In this document: positions 44,723-53,283 of the stretch, piece by piece
Position numbering within the stretch: position 1 is the stretch's first letter
Layout of the letters: every line of letters begins with the position of its first letter
DNA from: Humisphaera borealis
GTDB taxonomy: Bacteria; Planctomycetota; Phycisphaerae; Tepidisphaerales; Tepidisphaeraceae
Direction: 5' to 3'
DNA: 64,000 nt
Assembly (NCBI RefSeq): GCF_015169395.1
Contig: NZ_CP063458.1
Span: 3,534,001-3,598,000 of the forward strand
Made by a program: the position numbers and the translations under genes
The notes under the pieces: model-generated
The model's input: only the letters and a program-made list of their open reading frames with translations
The model's database searches: none
Told to the model about the DNA's origin: nothing

Positions 44723-47700
44723 ATGCAAAAGCTTGCCGAGATCTGCATCAAACGCCCCGTCTTCGCCTCGATGCTTATCCTGGCGCTGGTCGTGGTCGGT
44801 GCGACTGCCTACTACAAGCTGGGTGTTGATCGCCTGCCGAGCATCGATCTGCCCACCGTTTACGTTCGCACAACCCTGCCCGGTGCGGGCCCGGAGGAAG
44901 TCGAGACGCAAGTCTCGGAAATCATCGAGGAAGCGGTCAACACCGTCGAAGGCATCGAGGAACTGCGATCGATTTCGAGCACCGGCTCGTCCGTCGTCAT
45001 CATTCGATTCGACCTCAGCCGCGACATTGACGTTGCCGCCCAGGACGTCCGCGATCGCGTGGCGGCGGTGCTTCGGCGGCTTCCCAACGACGTTGACCCG
45101 CCCACCGTCGCCAAGAGCGACGCCGACTCCGACCCTTCGATCACCATCGCCGTCTCGTCCGACCGGGCCCTGCGGGAACTGACCGAGTTCGCCGAGACCA
45201 CCGTCAAGGAGCAGCTCGAACGGTCGATCGGCGTCGGCGAGGTGCGGGTGGTCGGCGGCGCCCGGCGGACGGTCAACGTCTGGCTCGACGCCGACAAGCT
45301 CGTCTCCTACCAGCTGCCGGTGACGGCCGTCCGCGACGCGATCGCCCGGCAGAACGCCGACGTGCCCGGCGGACAGGTCACCGGCAAGAGCCGCGAACTG
45401 ACCCTCCGCACCATGGGCCGGCTCAGCACCGCCGAAGAGTTCAACGACATCGCCATCGAAACCCGCAACGGCCAGCCCATTCGCGTGCGTGACATCGGCA
45501 GGGCCGAAGACGGCTCGGCGGAGCAGCGGTCGGCGAGCAGGCTCAACGGCAAACCCACCGTCACCCTCGAAGTCCGCCGCCAGAGCGGCGCCAACACCGT
45601 ACGAGTCATCGAAGGCGTCAAGGCGAAGCTCGCCGAGATTCAGCCGCAGTTGCCGCAGGACGTGAGGCTCGAAGTTCTTCAGGACCAGAGCCGCTACATC
45701 TACAACGCGCTGCACGAAATCAACGTGCACCTGGTGCTCGGCAGCATCCTGGCGTGCCTGGTGGTGCTGGCGTTCATGCGGTCCTGGCGGAGCACGATCA
45801 TCGCCGGCGTCGCGATCCCGACCAGCGTGGTCGCGACCTTCGGCATGATGTGGGCGCTGAATTTCACGCTGAACAGCGTGACCATGCTGGCGCTGGTGCT
45901 GATGGTGGGCATCGTCATCGATGACGCGATCGTAGTCTTGGAAAACATCTTCCGCTTCGTCGAAGAAAAGAAGATGAACTCCTTCGAGGCCGCCCGCGCC
46001 GCCACCGCCGAAATCGGCCTGGCCGTGCTGGCGACCACGCTGAGCCTGGTGGTCATCTTCATCCCCGTGTCGTTCATGAGCAGCGTGTCCGGACGGTTCC
46101 TCTACCAGTTCGGCATCACCGCTGCCGTCGCGGTCATGGTGAGCCTGCTGGTCAGCTTCACGCTCACGCCGATGATGAGCGCCCGGCTGCTCCGCGGCGA
46201 GGCGAAGAAGCACGCGAAACGGTCGGGAGGAACGGTCGCGGACGCGAACGCAGCCCCCAACGGAGAGTCGTCCAACGGCAACGGTCACGCCGGTAATGGT
46301 CACGCAGACGCCACGGTCGTCGATCCCCAAGCTCTCTCTGCCGCCGATGCGCACACGTCCCGCAGTCGCGGCGGTTTCTACGGCTACATCGACCGCTCCT
46401 ACACCTGGATGCTCGAGTTCGCGATGCGTCACCGCATCGCGGTCACCGTTGTCGCGATCCTGGTCATTCTCTCGTCGGTCCCGCTCTACCAGGCCGTCCG
46501 GCTCGAATACACGCCGGGCAATGTGGATGAAGGGGAATTTGCCGTCTCCGTGACCGGCCCCCAGAGCACCAGCTGGGCCGCCACCAACGCGGCGATCCAG
46601 GCGATCGAAGAAGAGGTGCGGCAGGTGCGTGGCGTGCAGCTGGTGCTGGGGTCGTCGGGCGGCGGCTTCACGGGGGGCGTCAATACCGGCAACATCTACG
46701 TCCGCATGGTCCCCCACGAGCAGCGCGTCTGGTCCATCACACGCATGCTCAAAGGGTTTCTCCACGGCGATTTCACCGGCAGCTTCAAGGACAACTACTC
46801 GCAGCGCGACGTGATCGCCGACGTCCGCAAGCGCGTCGCCAAATTCAAGGACGTGCGCGTCGCCGTGCGGGCCTACAGCCCGTTCAACACCGGCGGCGGG
46901 CGGTACGAGATCGACTTCGTGTTCAAAGGCCCCGAGTTACAGGAACTCGCCCGCTACACCGACCTGCTCCGCCAGCAATCAGACAAACTGGGGATTGTCG
47001 ATGCCGACACCACGCTCAAGCTCGATGCTCCCGAACTTCGCGTCAAGATCGACCGCGCCAAGGCCGCCGACCTCGGCATCGACGCGGCCGATATCGGTAC
47101 GGCGCTGCGGCTGATGGTGGGCGGCGAGACGGAAGTCTCCCGCTACCGCGACCCCAAGGCCGGCGAAGACTACCTCGTGCAGCTTCGACTCACCGAAGCC
47201 GACCGCAGCGACCCGACGATGCTCGACCAGCTCTACCTGCCCCGCCGCGCGGCCGGTACCGGCGGCGCGCCGGCGGTGGGGTCGCCCGGACAATCCGGTT
47301 CGTCCAACCCCGCGCGGCTCGTCCGGCTGAGCAACATCGCTTCGCTTTCCGAAGAGATCACCGCCGGCCGAATCGATCGCACCGACCGCGCGCGGTCGGC
47401 GAATCTTCGCGCCTCTGTCGGGCCCGGATACGCACTGGGCGACCGGCTGGCAGCGATCCAGGAAGCCGCCGACGAACTGCGGCAGCCGCCGGTGAATATG
47501 TCCGCCGCCTACACGACAACCATCGCCGGGCGGGGCGCTGAGTTACAGACGACCTTCACCGAGTTCCTGATCGCGTTCAGCCTGTCGATCGTGTTCATGT
47601 ACATGATCCTGGCGAGCCAGTTCGAGAGTGTGCTGCACCCGTTCACCATTCTGCTGTCGTTGCCGCTGAGCGTGCCTTTCGCCCTGTTCAGCCTCTGGGC

Positions 47701-48127
47701 GACCGGCGGCACGCTGAACCTGTATTCGGCGCTGGGCATCCTGGTGCTGTTCGGCGTGGTGAAGAAGAACTCGATCCTGCAGATCGATCACATGAACCAG
47801 CTCCGCGAACGCGGCGTCGAGCGCCATACCGCGATCATCCAGGCCAACCGCGACCGTCTGCGGCCGATCCTGATGACCACGCTGGCGCTGGTCGCCGGCA
47901 TGCTGCCCCTGGCCCTCGGCACCGGCCCCGGCGCCGAAGAACGCCAGGCGGTGGCGGTGGTGGTCATCGGCGGGCAGACGCTGTCGCTGCTGCTGACACT
48001 GCTCGTCACGCCGGTCGCTTACAGCTTGTTTGACGATTTCGGAAGCTGGGTCCGGCGGCGGAGAAGATCAACAGAAGTGGACGATCTCGCCCCGGCGATT
48101 GAAGGTGGGACGAGAATACCGGCGTGA
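44723..48127 (+). CDS. RND-family efflux permease (AcrB/MexB-like)
   Basis: A 1134-residue inner-membrane proton-driven transporter in the HAE family. MQKLAEICIKRPVFASMLILALVVVGATAYYKL, the PSIDLPTVYVRTTLPGAGPEEVE porter start, TM4 VLMVGIVIDDAIVVLENI (the DD proton relay), the second-half ILVLFGVVKKNSILQIDHMNQLR and GTGPGAEERQ are diagnostic. A 55-60-residue Asn/Gly/Ala-rich insertion (about 492-550) lies in the cytoplasmic linker between the two halves. No membrane-fusion or outer-membrane partner gene is adjacent, so it is an orphan permease here. Drug versus other substrate is open. Confidence 0.93.
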   Translation: MQKLAEICIKRPVFASMLILALVVVGATAYYKLGVDRLPSIDLPTVYVRTTLPGAGPEEVETQVSEIIEEAVNTVEGIEELRSISSTGSSVVIIRFDLSRDIDVAAQDVRDRVAAVLRRLPNDVDPPTVAKSDADSDPSITIAVSSDRALRELTEFAETTVKEQLERSIGVGEVRVVGGARRTVNVWLDADKLVSYQLPVTAVRDAIARQNADVPGGQVTGKSRELTLRTMGRLSTAEEFNDIAIETRNGQPIRVRDIGRAEDGSAEQRSASRLNGKPTVTLEVRRQSGANTVRVIEGVKAKLAEIQPQLPQDVRLEVLQDQSRYIYNALHEINVHLVLGSILACLVVLAFMRSWRSTIIAGVAIPTSVVATFGMMWALNFTLNSVTMLALVLMVGIVIDDAIVVLENIFRFVEEKKMNSFEAARAATAEIGLAVLATTLSLVVIFIPVSFMSSVSGRFLYQFGITAAVAVMVSLLVSFTLTPMMSARLLRGEAKKHAKRSGGTVADANAAPNGESSNGNGHAGNGHADATVVDPQALSAADAHTSRSRGGFYGYIDRSYTWMLEFAMRHRIAVTVVAILVILSSVPLYQAVRLEYTPGNVDEGEFAVSVTGPQSTSWAATNAAIQAIEEEVRQVRGVQLVLGSSGGGFTGGVNTGNIYVRMVPHEQRVWSITRMLKGFLHGDFTGSFKDNYSQRDVIADVRKRVAKFKDVRVAVRAYSPFNTGGGRYEIDFVFKGPELQELARYTDLLRQQSDKLGIVDADTTLKLDAPELRVKIDRAKAADLGIDAADIGTALRLMVGGETEVSRYRDPKAGEDYLVQLRLTEADRSDPTMLDQLYLPRRAAGTGGAPAVGSPGQSGSSNPARLVRLSNIASLSEEITAGRIDRTDRARSANLRASVGPGYALGDRLAAIQEAADELRQPPVNMSAAYTTTIAGRGAELQTTFTEFLIAFSLSIVFMYMILASQFESVLHPFTILLSLPLSVPFALFSLWATGGTLNLYSALGILVLFGVVKKNSILQIDHMNQLRERGVERHTAIIQANRDRLRPILMTTLALVAGMLPLALGTGPGAEERQAVAVVVIGGQTLSLLLTLLVTPVAYSLFDDFGSWVRRRRRSTEVDDLAPAIEGGTRIPA

Positions 48128-48156
48128 GGCTTTACAACACTCCGCGGGGACGAAGC

Positions 48157-48245
48157 GAATGCAAAACGCAAAACAGGCAATTAAAAATGCAAAACGGTGC
48201 GAGTCCGTTTTGCATATTTCATTGCCTGTTTTGCATTTTGCATTC
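48157..48245. repeat. AT-rich inverted repeat, ACGCAAAAC/AAAAATGCAAAAC family (copy 2), convergent gap
   Basis: 41-bp arms at 48157-48197 and 48205-48245 match at 38 of 41 positions, with a 7-nt TGCGAGT loop. It lies between the convergent RND and TPR-like genes. Confidence 0.88.
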
Positions 48246-48262
48246 CGACGGATGTACGCGCC

Positions 48263-48772
48263 CTAACACTCCCCCGCCGCATTGGAGGAGAGAACAATTC
48301 GGGACTTAAGTGTCGGATAAGTCGTCATCCAATCGCTGATTGTGCGACGATTCTCTGATTTTGCCTTGGGTGGCAGAAGCGAAAACTGATGTACCGCTTC
48401 ATCAACACAGTCTCGCTCAAGTAAGAACTTGATTAGGTTAATGCGGTGCTCAGCAAGTTCAGGCGACCGACTGACTGCGCTGCCGAGCAATCGCTGGGCT
48501 TCAACGTGTCGGCCTAATCGATCCAACACGCACCCCAACAGGCTTTCGAAATGCGCTAGCCACGCATTCCTTCGATCGAAAACCCCGACGGTAGAAGACG
48601 GAACGAGACGCTCCTTTGATTCAGAAATGAGTTCTCGAACTACAGGCTCGGCGGCCAGGGTGTCAGCGCCGCGAGAATCAACGTATAGAACGAGATCGAG
48701 ATACCACTCCCAAATCGCAAAGGCGACCGCGTCTGAGTCGCCGTGGAATGCTGGACGTTCGGGTAATTGCAT
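48263..48772 (-). CDS. Hypothetical helical repeat (TPR-like) protein
   Basis: A 169-residue protein starting MQLPERPAFHGDSDAVAFAIW. The middle segment (LAHFESLLGCVLDRLGRHVEAQRLLGSAVSRSPELAEHRINLIKFLLERDCVDEAVHQFSLLPP) reads as two TPR-like helical hairpins. It has no signal peptide. Base composition is visibly less GC-rich than its neighbours and it sits beside two repeat elements, so recent acquisition is possible. The family is not recognised. Confidence 0.6.
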   Translation of the reverse strand: MQLPERPAFHGDSDAVAFAIWEWYLDLVLYVDSRGADTLAAEPVVRELISESKERLVPSSTVGVFDRRNAWLAHFESLLGCVLDRLGRHVEAQRLLGSAVSRSPELAEHRINLIKFLLERDCVDEAVHQFSLLPPKAKSENRRTISDWMTTYPTLKSRIVLSSNAAGEC

Positions 48773-48793
48773 ACCATAGCGTCGAGGCTTTGC

Positions 48794-49528
48794 TCACCCG
48801 CCGCTCGTCCGCCGGGGCACGCCCAGCTTGTTGCCACCACCGGCACCGCCGCCGGAGGACTGACCTTTGGCGCCGGGTCCGCCGCCGGCGAAGGGCAGGC
48901 CGCCCTTCTTGGTGTTGCTGGAGAACCCGAGCATTTTGTTGAGACCCGCCGTCGGCTGGGCCAGGTTCTGCTTCAGGTTCTTGAACGACGTGCTTTCGAC
49001 CTTCGCTTCGGGCTTGGCGGCATCGCCGGCGGGCTTGGGTTGCCCCGCGGAGGCGGTCGGGGTGAGGTTCAGTCCGCCGAGCAGGTCGCGATTGGCCACC
49101 AGGTTCGCCGCGGCGCGGGCGGCGAGATTGGTGTCGATCCCCGGGAACGCCGGCTTCGAACCGGCTGGAGCCGCCGGCTTTTGCGCGGGAGCTGCCGCCT
49201 TGGCCGCTTTGGGAGCTGCCTTGGGCGTAGCGGCGGCGGCGGGCTTGGCAGCCGGCTTTGCGGCAGGTGCCTCAGCGGGCTTGGCGGCCGGGGCGGGAGC
49301 CGCAGCGGGTGCAGTCGCCGCCTTTACTTCTCCCGCGGGTGCCTCGGCCTTGGGGGCGGATTTAGCCTTGGAAGCCTTCTTTGCCTTGCCTTCGGGGGCG
49401 GCGGCTTCGACCGGCGTTGCCGCGGGTGTCGCAGCCGGTGCCGCAGCGTCGGTCTTCTTCGCGGTCGCCTTGGCCGGCTTGGGGTCCGTCGGTTCGCTCG
49501 CGTTGTCCTGTTTCTTCGCTTTCGCCAT
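48794..49528 (-). CDS. Ala/Lys/Pro-rich histone-H1-like protein
   Basis: A 244-residue low-complexity protein. Residues 1-125 are Ala/Lys/Pro repeats (AKPAEAPAAKPAAKPAAAAT...) similar to bacterial histone-H1-like nucleoid proteins. Residues about 125-210 form a less repetitive block (FPGIDTNLAARAAANLVANRDLLGG; FKNLKQNLAQPTAGLNKMLGFSSNTKKGG), ending in a Gly-rich tail GGGPGAKGQSSGGGAGGGNK. The purine-rich AAGGAAGGTAG before ATG is a good ribosome site. A DNA- or RNA-binding role is inferred from composition only. The C-terminal block may be the conserved functional part. Confidence 0.7.
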   Translation of the reverse strand: MAKAKKQDNASEPTDPKPAKATAKKTDAAAPAATPAATPVEAAAPEGKAKKASKAKSAPKAEAPAGEVKAATAPAAAPAPAAKPAEAPAAKPAAKPAAAATPKAAPKAAKAAAPAQKPAAPAGSKPAFPGIDTNLAARAAANLVANRDLLGGLNLTPTASAGQPKPAGDAAKPEAKVESTSFKNLKQNLAQPTAGLNKMLGFSSNTKKGGLPFAGGGPGAKGQSSGGGAGGGNKLGVPRRTSGG

Positions 49529-50089
49529 GCGTTGCTACCTTCCTTAGGGCCGGGGATTGTAAGGACGGATACCGCCTGTGGGAAGGTGGGAAGTCGCGAC
49601 CGACGACATCCTGCGGAAACATGCACCTTCGGTGCAACCCGCCTGGCGCGGCAGGGTAACTCGACTACCACGTCGGTCGAGCAAAGACAGAGGAACCACA
49701 GATGCACACAGATCTTCACAGATGCAATGCGTCGGAGTTGAAAGAACTAAAACGGGCTGACACTGGCCTGCCGCAGCAAAAAGACGAGGTTGTCTGTCCT
49801 GATCATCTGTGCAGATCTGTGTGCATCTGTGGCTCCTCTGTCTTTGCTCGACCGACGTGGTAGTCGAATTACCCTCCGTGTCTCCGCGCCTCCGTGGTGC
49901 TCTCCCCTTCAGCTGCCCGGAAATAGTTGCACCCGGTGTGCCCGCGAATCGGCCGCCCGCCCTACCACGCCTGACCGCCGGTCCGTATGATGCTCCGCTC
50001 GAATCGCCCGGCGGACACTGGATACGCTGCCGGGACCGGATTCTTCGTCACGTTGCGGGCCGCTGTAGCCCGCCAACCGAGGCCCACCG
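49529..50089. other. 561-bp divergent gap dominated by a long inverted repeat
   Basis: Between the histone-like gene and the GH113-like gene. It contains the 69-bp-arm inverted repeat (49656-49872) and, just to its right, a single CCTCCGTGTCTCCGCGCCTCCG tract resembling one arm of the element at 9911-10080. Open frames within it are artefacts of the repeat. Confidence 0.6.
49656..49872. repeat. Very long inverted repeat with CACAGATGCACACAGATC arms
   Basis: 69-bp arms at 49656-49724 and 49804-49872 are complementary at 66 of 69 positions, separated by 79 bp. Each arm joins an outer CGACTACCACGTCGGTCGAG unit, then CAAAGACAGAGG, then an inner AT-richer CCACAGATGCACACAGATC unit. Confidence 0.9.
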
Positions 50090-51178
50090 ATGTGGAAAGC
50101 TGTCATCACAACCGCCGTCGTCCTGTATGCGGCGGTGATGGGTTGCGTGCTGATGCCCGGCGGCACGAACCGCCCGGCGCCGACCGCCGACCCCGTGGAT
50201 GCCGCGCCCCCGCTCCGCGCCAAGCTCACCGGCCTGCCGCTGCGTGGCATCGCCACGTCGATGGTTCATCCGGAGAACCTGCCGGCGTATTTCAAGGTGG
50301 TCGATGAGGTCGTTGCCACCGGGGCCGACACGATCGAGATTGTCGTCGCCGGCCGGCAGGAGAACGGCAGCAGCACGCAGATTTTCGTCGACCAGCGTTA
50401 CACCGCCAGCAAGGAACAGCTCCTGGAGCTTTTCGCATACGCCAAGAAGAAGAACCTTCGGGTCATGCTGATGCCGATCGTGCTGCTGACCAACCCGCGC
50501 GGCAACGAATGGCGTGGCACGATCAAGCCCGATCTCTGGGCCGACTGGTTCGACAACTACCGCGCGTTCATCGGCCATTACGCCGACGTCGCCGCCGCCG
50601 GCAAGGTGGATGTGCTGGTCGTCGGATCGGAGCTGGTCAGTACCGAGGTGCACGCCGCCGAGTGGAAGAAGACCATCAGCATGGTCCGCGAGAAGTTCCC
50701 GGCCGGCATGCTGACCTATTCCTCCAACTGGGACCACTACGCCAACATCCCCTTCTGGGAGCAGCTCGATTTCATCGCCATGAACAGCTACTGGGCCCTG
50801 GGCAAGGACAACCAGGTGACGGTGCCCGAGATCATGGTGAAGTGGAAGGAAATCCAGAAGGAACTGATCAACTTCAGCAACAAGAAGGGCAAGCCGATCG
50901 TGTTCAGCGAGGTCGGCTGGTGCAGCATCAGCAACGCCGCCGACGAACCCTGGGACTACACCAAGACCAGCCTTCAGCCCGACTGGGAACTGCAGCGCAA
51001 GCTCTACGAAGCGTTCTTCAGAAGCTGGTACGGCAATCCGAATCTCGGCGGCTTCATGATCTGGGAATGGCACCCCTACCCGGTGACCGAAGTCGATAAA
51101 ACCTACATCCCCAAGGGCAAGCCGGCCTACAACATCCTCAAAGAGTGGATGAGCAAAGGGCCGTGGGATGTGAAATGA
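50090..51178 (+). CDS. GH113-like (beta-mannanase/xylanase-type) glycoside hydrolase, probable lipoprotein
   Basis: A 362-residue TIM-barrel hydrolase. The N-terminus ends in AAVMGC, a possible lipobox. The barrel starts LRGIATSMVHPENL. DVLVVGSEL (E181, acid/base candidate) and KPIVFSEVGWCS (E274, nucleophile candidate) match the two catalytic glutamates of clan GH-A GH113 enzymes. WDHYANIPFWEQLDFIAMNSYW and GFMIWEWHPY line the active cleft. The substrate is unproven; GH113 members cut beta-mannans. It is preceded by a long inverted repeat. Confidence 0.78.
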   Translation: MWKAVITTAVVLYAAVMGCVLMPGGTNRPAPTADPVDAAPPLRAKLTGLPLRGIATSMVHPENLPAYFKVVDEVVATGADTIEIVVAGRQENGSSTQIFVDQRYTASKEQLLELFAYAKKKNLRVMLMPIVLLTNPRGNEWRGTIKPDLWADWFDNYRAFIGHYADVAAAGKVDVLVVGSELVSTEVHAAEWKKTISMVREKFPAGMLTYSSNWDHYANIPFWEQLDFIAMNSYWALGKDNQVTVPEIMVKWKEIQKELINFSNKKGKPIVFSEVGWCSISNAADEPWDYTKTSLQPDWELQRKLYEAFFRSWYGNPNLGGFMIWEWHPYPVTEVDKTYIPKGKPAYNILKEWMSKGPWDVK

Positions 51179-51330
51179 GCGGCGAGCGCCGCTTCGTGAT
51201 TGATGAATAGAGCGTAACGAAGGACTCAACGGACCAACGACGACATCGTGGGACAAGCGCAGAGATCGGACTTCGGCCAGGTTGCCGTTACGTTCTACGC
51301 TCTACGTTCTACGGCTCGTCATCGACGCAC

Positions 51331-53235
51331 ATGGACTACATCGCCACCCGCTATCGTTCCCACACCTGCGGACAGCTCCGCGCTTCTGACATCGGCCAGA
51401 CCGTGAAACTGGCCGGCTGGGTTCACAATTACCGCGATCACGGCAACCTGGTGCTGATCGACCTGCGCGACCGCGACGGCCTAACCCAAGTCGTGTTCGA
51501 CATCGACGAGTGCGGACCAGCGTTCCACGAGGAGGCACGCAAGCTTCGCAGCGAATGGGTCATCAGCGTCGAAGGGACCGTCGGCGACCGTGGCGTGGAC
51601 GACAAGGGAAAGAGCCGTGAGAACCCCAAGCTCGCAACCGGCAAGGTTGAACTGCGCGTCAAGTCGCTGGCCGTCCTCAGCCAGTCGCCGACGCCGCCGT
51701 TCCTGCCCGACGAGCACGAGACCGTCCACGAAGAACGCCGGCTGCAGTACCGCTTCCTCGACCTTCGCCGGGCGGAGATGCAGGAGACCCTGCGCGTCCG
51801 CTACCGCGTGACAAAGATCATGCGCGATTACCTCGGCGATCTGGGGTTCTGGGAAATCGAAACGCCGTTCCTGACGCGCAGCACACCGGAAGGCGCTCGC
51901 GATTTCATCGTGCCGTCGCGGAACCAGGTCGGCAGCTTCTACGCGCTGCCGCAGTCGCCGCAGCTCTTCAAGCAGTTGTTGATGGTCGGCGGGTGCGACA
52001 AGTACATGCAGATCGTCCGGTGTTTCCGCGACGAAGACCCCCGCGCCGACCGTCAGGCCGAGTTCACCCAGCTCGACGTGGAGATGTCGTTCATCGACCG
52101 CGAAGACATCATCAAGGTGATGGAAGGCTTGGTCCGCAAGATCTGGAAGGACATCCTCGGCAAGGAAGTCCCCAACCCCATCCCGCACATCGACTACGAC
52201 GAGGCGATGACCAAGTACGGCTCCGACCGCCCCGACCTGCGGTACGGCATGCAACTGCATGACATCACCGACCTGGCCCACACCACCGAGTTTGCGGTCT
52301 TCAAGAACGCCCCGATGGTCAAGTGCATCGTCGTGCCCGGCGGCGCGAAGATGACCCGCAAGGAGACCGATGCCCTGGCCGAGTGGAGCAAGGGCTACGG
52401 CGGCAAGGGCGTCGCGGTCACCAAGGTGATCAACCTGCAGCAGGCGGTAACCGACAAGATCATCCCCACCGTCGCCGAGGCCGAGAAGACAGGTGTTTTT
52501 GCCGCCGGTAGCGACTCGCACCTCTACACCGGCGTCGCCAAGTTCGTCGCGTCGATCGCCGAGGAGGTTGTCAGCCGTATTGGCGCCAAGCACGGCGACC
52601 TGCTCTGTTTCGTCGCCGACAAACCGAAGGTGGTCTACAAGGTGCTCGGCGAGCTTCGGCTGAAGATGGCCAAGGACATGAAGATGCCCGCCAGCACCGA
52701 GTTCGCCTGGTGCTGGGTCGTCAACTTCCCGGCGCTGGAATACAGCGAGGAAGACGGCCGCTTCGTCGCGACGCATCACCCGTTCACGGCCCCGCTCGAC
52801 GAGGACGTTGCGAAGATGACGAGCACCGACCGCGCCACGATCGAAGGCATCAAGGCCAAGGCGTATGACCTGGTCGTCAACGGCTCGGAAGTGGGCGGCG
52901 GATCGATCCGTATCCACCGGATGGACGTGCAGCAGGCGCTGTTCTCGCTGCTGGGCATCGACGCCGAGGCCCAGAAAGCAAAGTTCGGCTTCCTGCTCGA
53001 TGCGCTGCAGTTCGGAGCCCCGCCGCACGGCGGTATCGCGCTGGGCCTGGACCGGCTGGTGATGATCCTGCGGAACATCCACAACATCCGCGACGTCATC
53101 GCATTCCCCAAGACCCAGAGCGGCGCAGACCTGATGTGCGGCGCACCGGCGGCGATCGACGACCGGCAGTTGCGCGACGCCCACATCCGCGTCGTACTTC
53201 CGCCGGCAACGGCTCCGGCCACGCCAAAGGCGTAA
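51331..53235 (+). CDS. aspS: Aspartyl-tRNA synthetase, probably non-discriminating (Asp/Asn)
   Basis: A 634-residue class IIb synthetase of the long bacterial type. An OB-fold anticodon domain (1-110) precedes the catalytic core: motif 1 YRFLDLRRAEMQETLRVRYRVTKIM, motif 2 FRDEDPRADRQAEFTQLDVE, an inserted GAD domain, and motif 3 GIALGLDRLVMIL. The anticodon loop has RDHG (His37), the residue linked in other bacteria to relaxed Asp/Asn recognition; discriminating enzymes such as E. coli have Leu there. With gatA in the window this fits indirect Asn-tRNA synthesis. A short Pro/Ala tail ends the protein. Confidence 0.96.
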   Translation: MDYIATRYRSHTCGQLRASDIGQTVKLAGWVHNYRDHGNLVLIDLRDRDGLTQVVFDIDECGPAFHEEARKLRSEWVISVEGTVGDRGVDDKGKSRENPKLATGKVELRVKSLAVLSQSPTPPFLPDEHETVHEERRLQYRFLDLRRAEMQETLRVRYRVTKIMRDYLGDLGFWEIETPFLTRSTPEGARDFIVPSRNQVGSFYALPQSPQLFKQLLMVGGCDKYMQIVRCFRDEDPRADRQAEFTQLDVEMSFIDREDIIKVMEGLVRKIWKDILGKEVPNPIPHIDYDEAMTKYGSDRPDLRYGMQLHDITDLAHTTEFAVFKNAPMVKCIVVPGGAKMTRKETDALAEWSKGYGGKGVAVTKVINLQQAVTDKIIPTVAEAEKTGVFAAGSDSHLYTGVAKFVASIAEEVVSRIGAKHGDLLCFVADKPKVVYKVLGELRLKMAKDMKMPASTEFAWCWVVNFPALEYSEEDGRFVATHHPFTAPLDEDVAKMTSTDRATIEGIKAKAYDLVVNGSEVGGGSIRIHRMDVQQALFSLLGIDAEAQKAKFGFLLDALQFGAPPHGGIALGLDRLVMILRNIHNIRDVIAFPKTQSGADLMCGAPAAIDDRQLRDAHIRVVLPPATAPATPKA

Positions 53236-53246
53236 GTACCGAGGTG

Positions 53247-53283
53247 GACATGGGAGGGATTCAATTACAATCCCTCCCATGTC
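53247..53283 (+). promoter_or_regulatory. Perfect hairpin enclosing the start codon of the second Gfo/Idh/MocA gene
   Basis: GACATGGGAGGGATT (53247-53261) pairs perfectly over 15 bp with AATCCCTCCCATGTC (53269-53283) around a CAATTAC loop. The ATG at 53279-53281 is in the right arm and GGGAGGG, the only good ribosome-site-like tract nearby, is in the left arm. The structure would sequester the start. There is no U-tract after it, so it is not a typical terminator for aspS. Confidence 0.65.

Noticed and set aside
44720-46765. 681-codon minus-strand open frame
   Set aside because: It is antisense to the RND permease; the product is His/Asp/Arg/Gly-rich with no domain.
49529-50089. Small genes on both strands in the 561-bp gap
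   Set aside because: The mirror-image open frames arise from the inverted-repeat arms and lack ribosome sites.
53247-53283. Terminator of aspS
   Set aside because: No T-run follows and the stem overlaps the next gene's start codon, which fits start-site control better.
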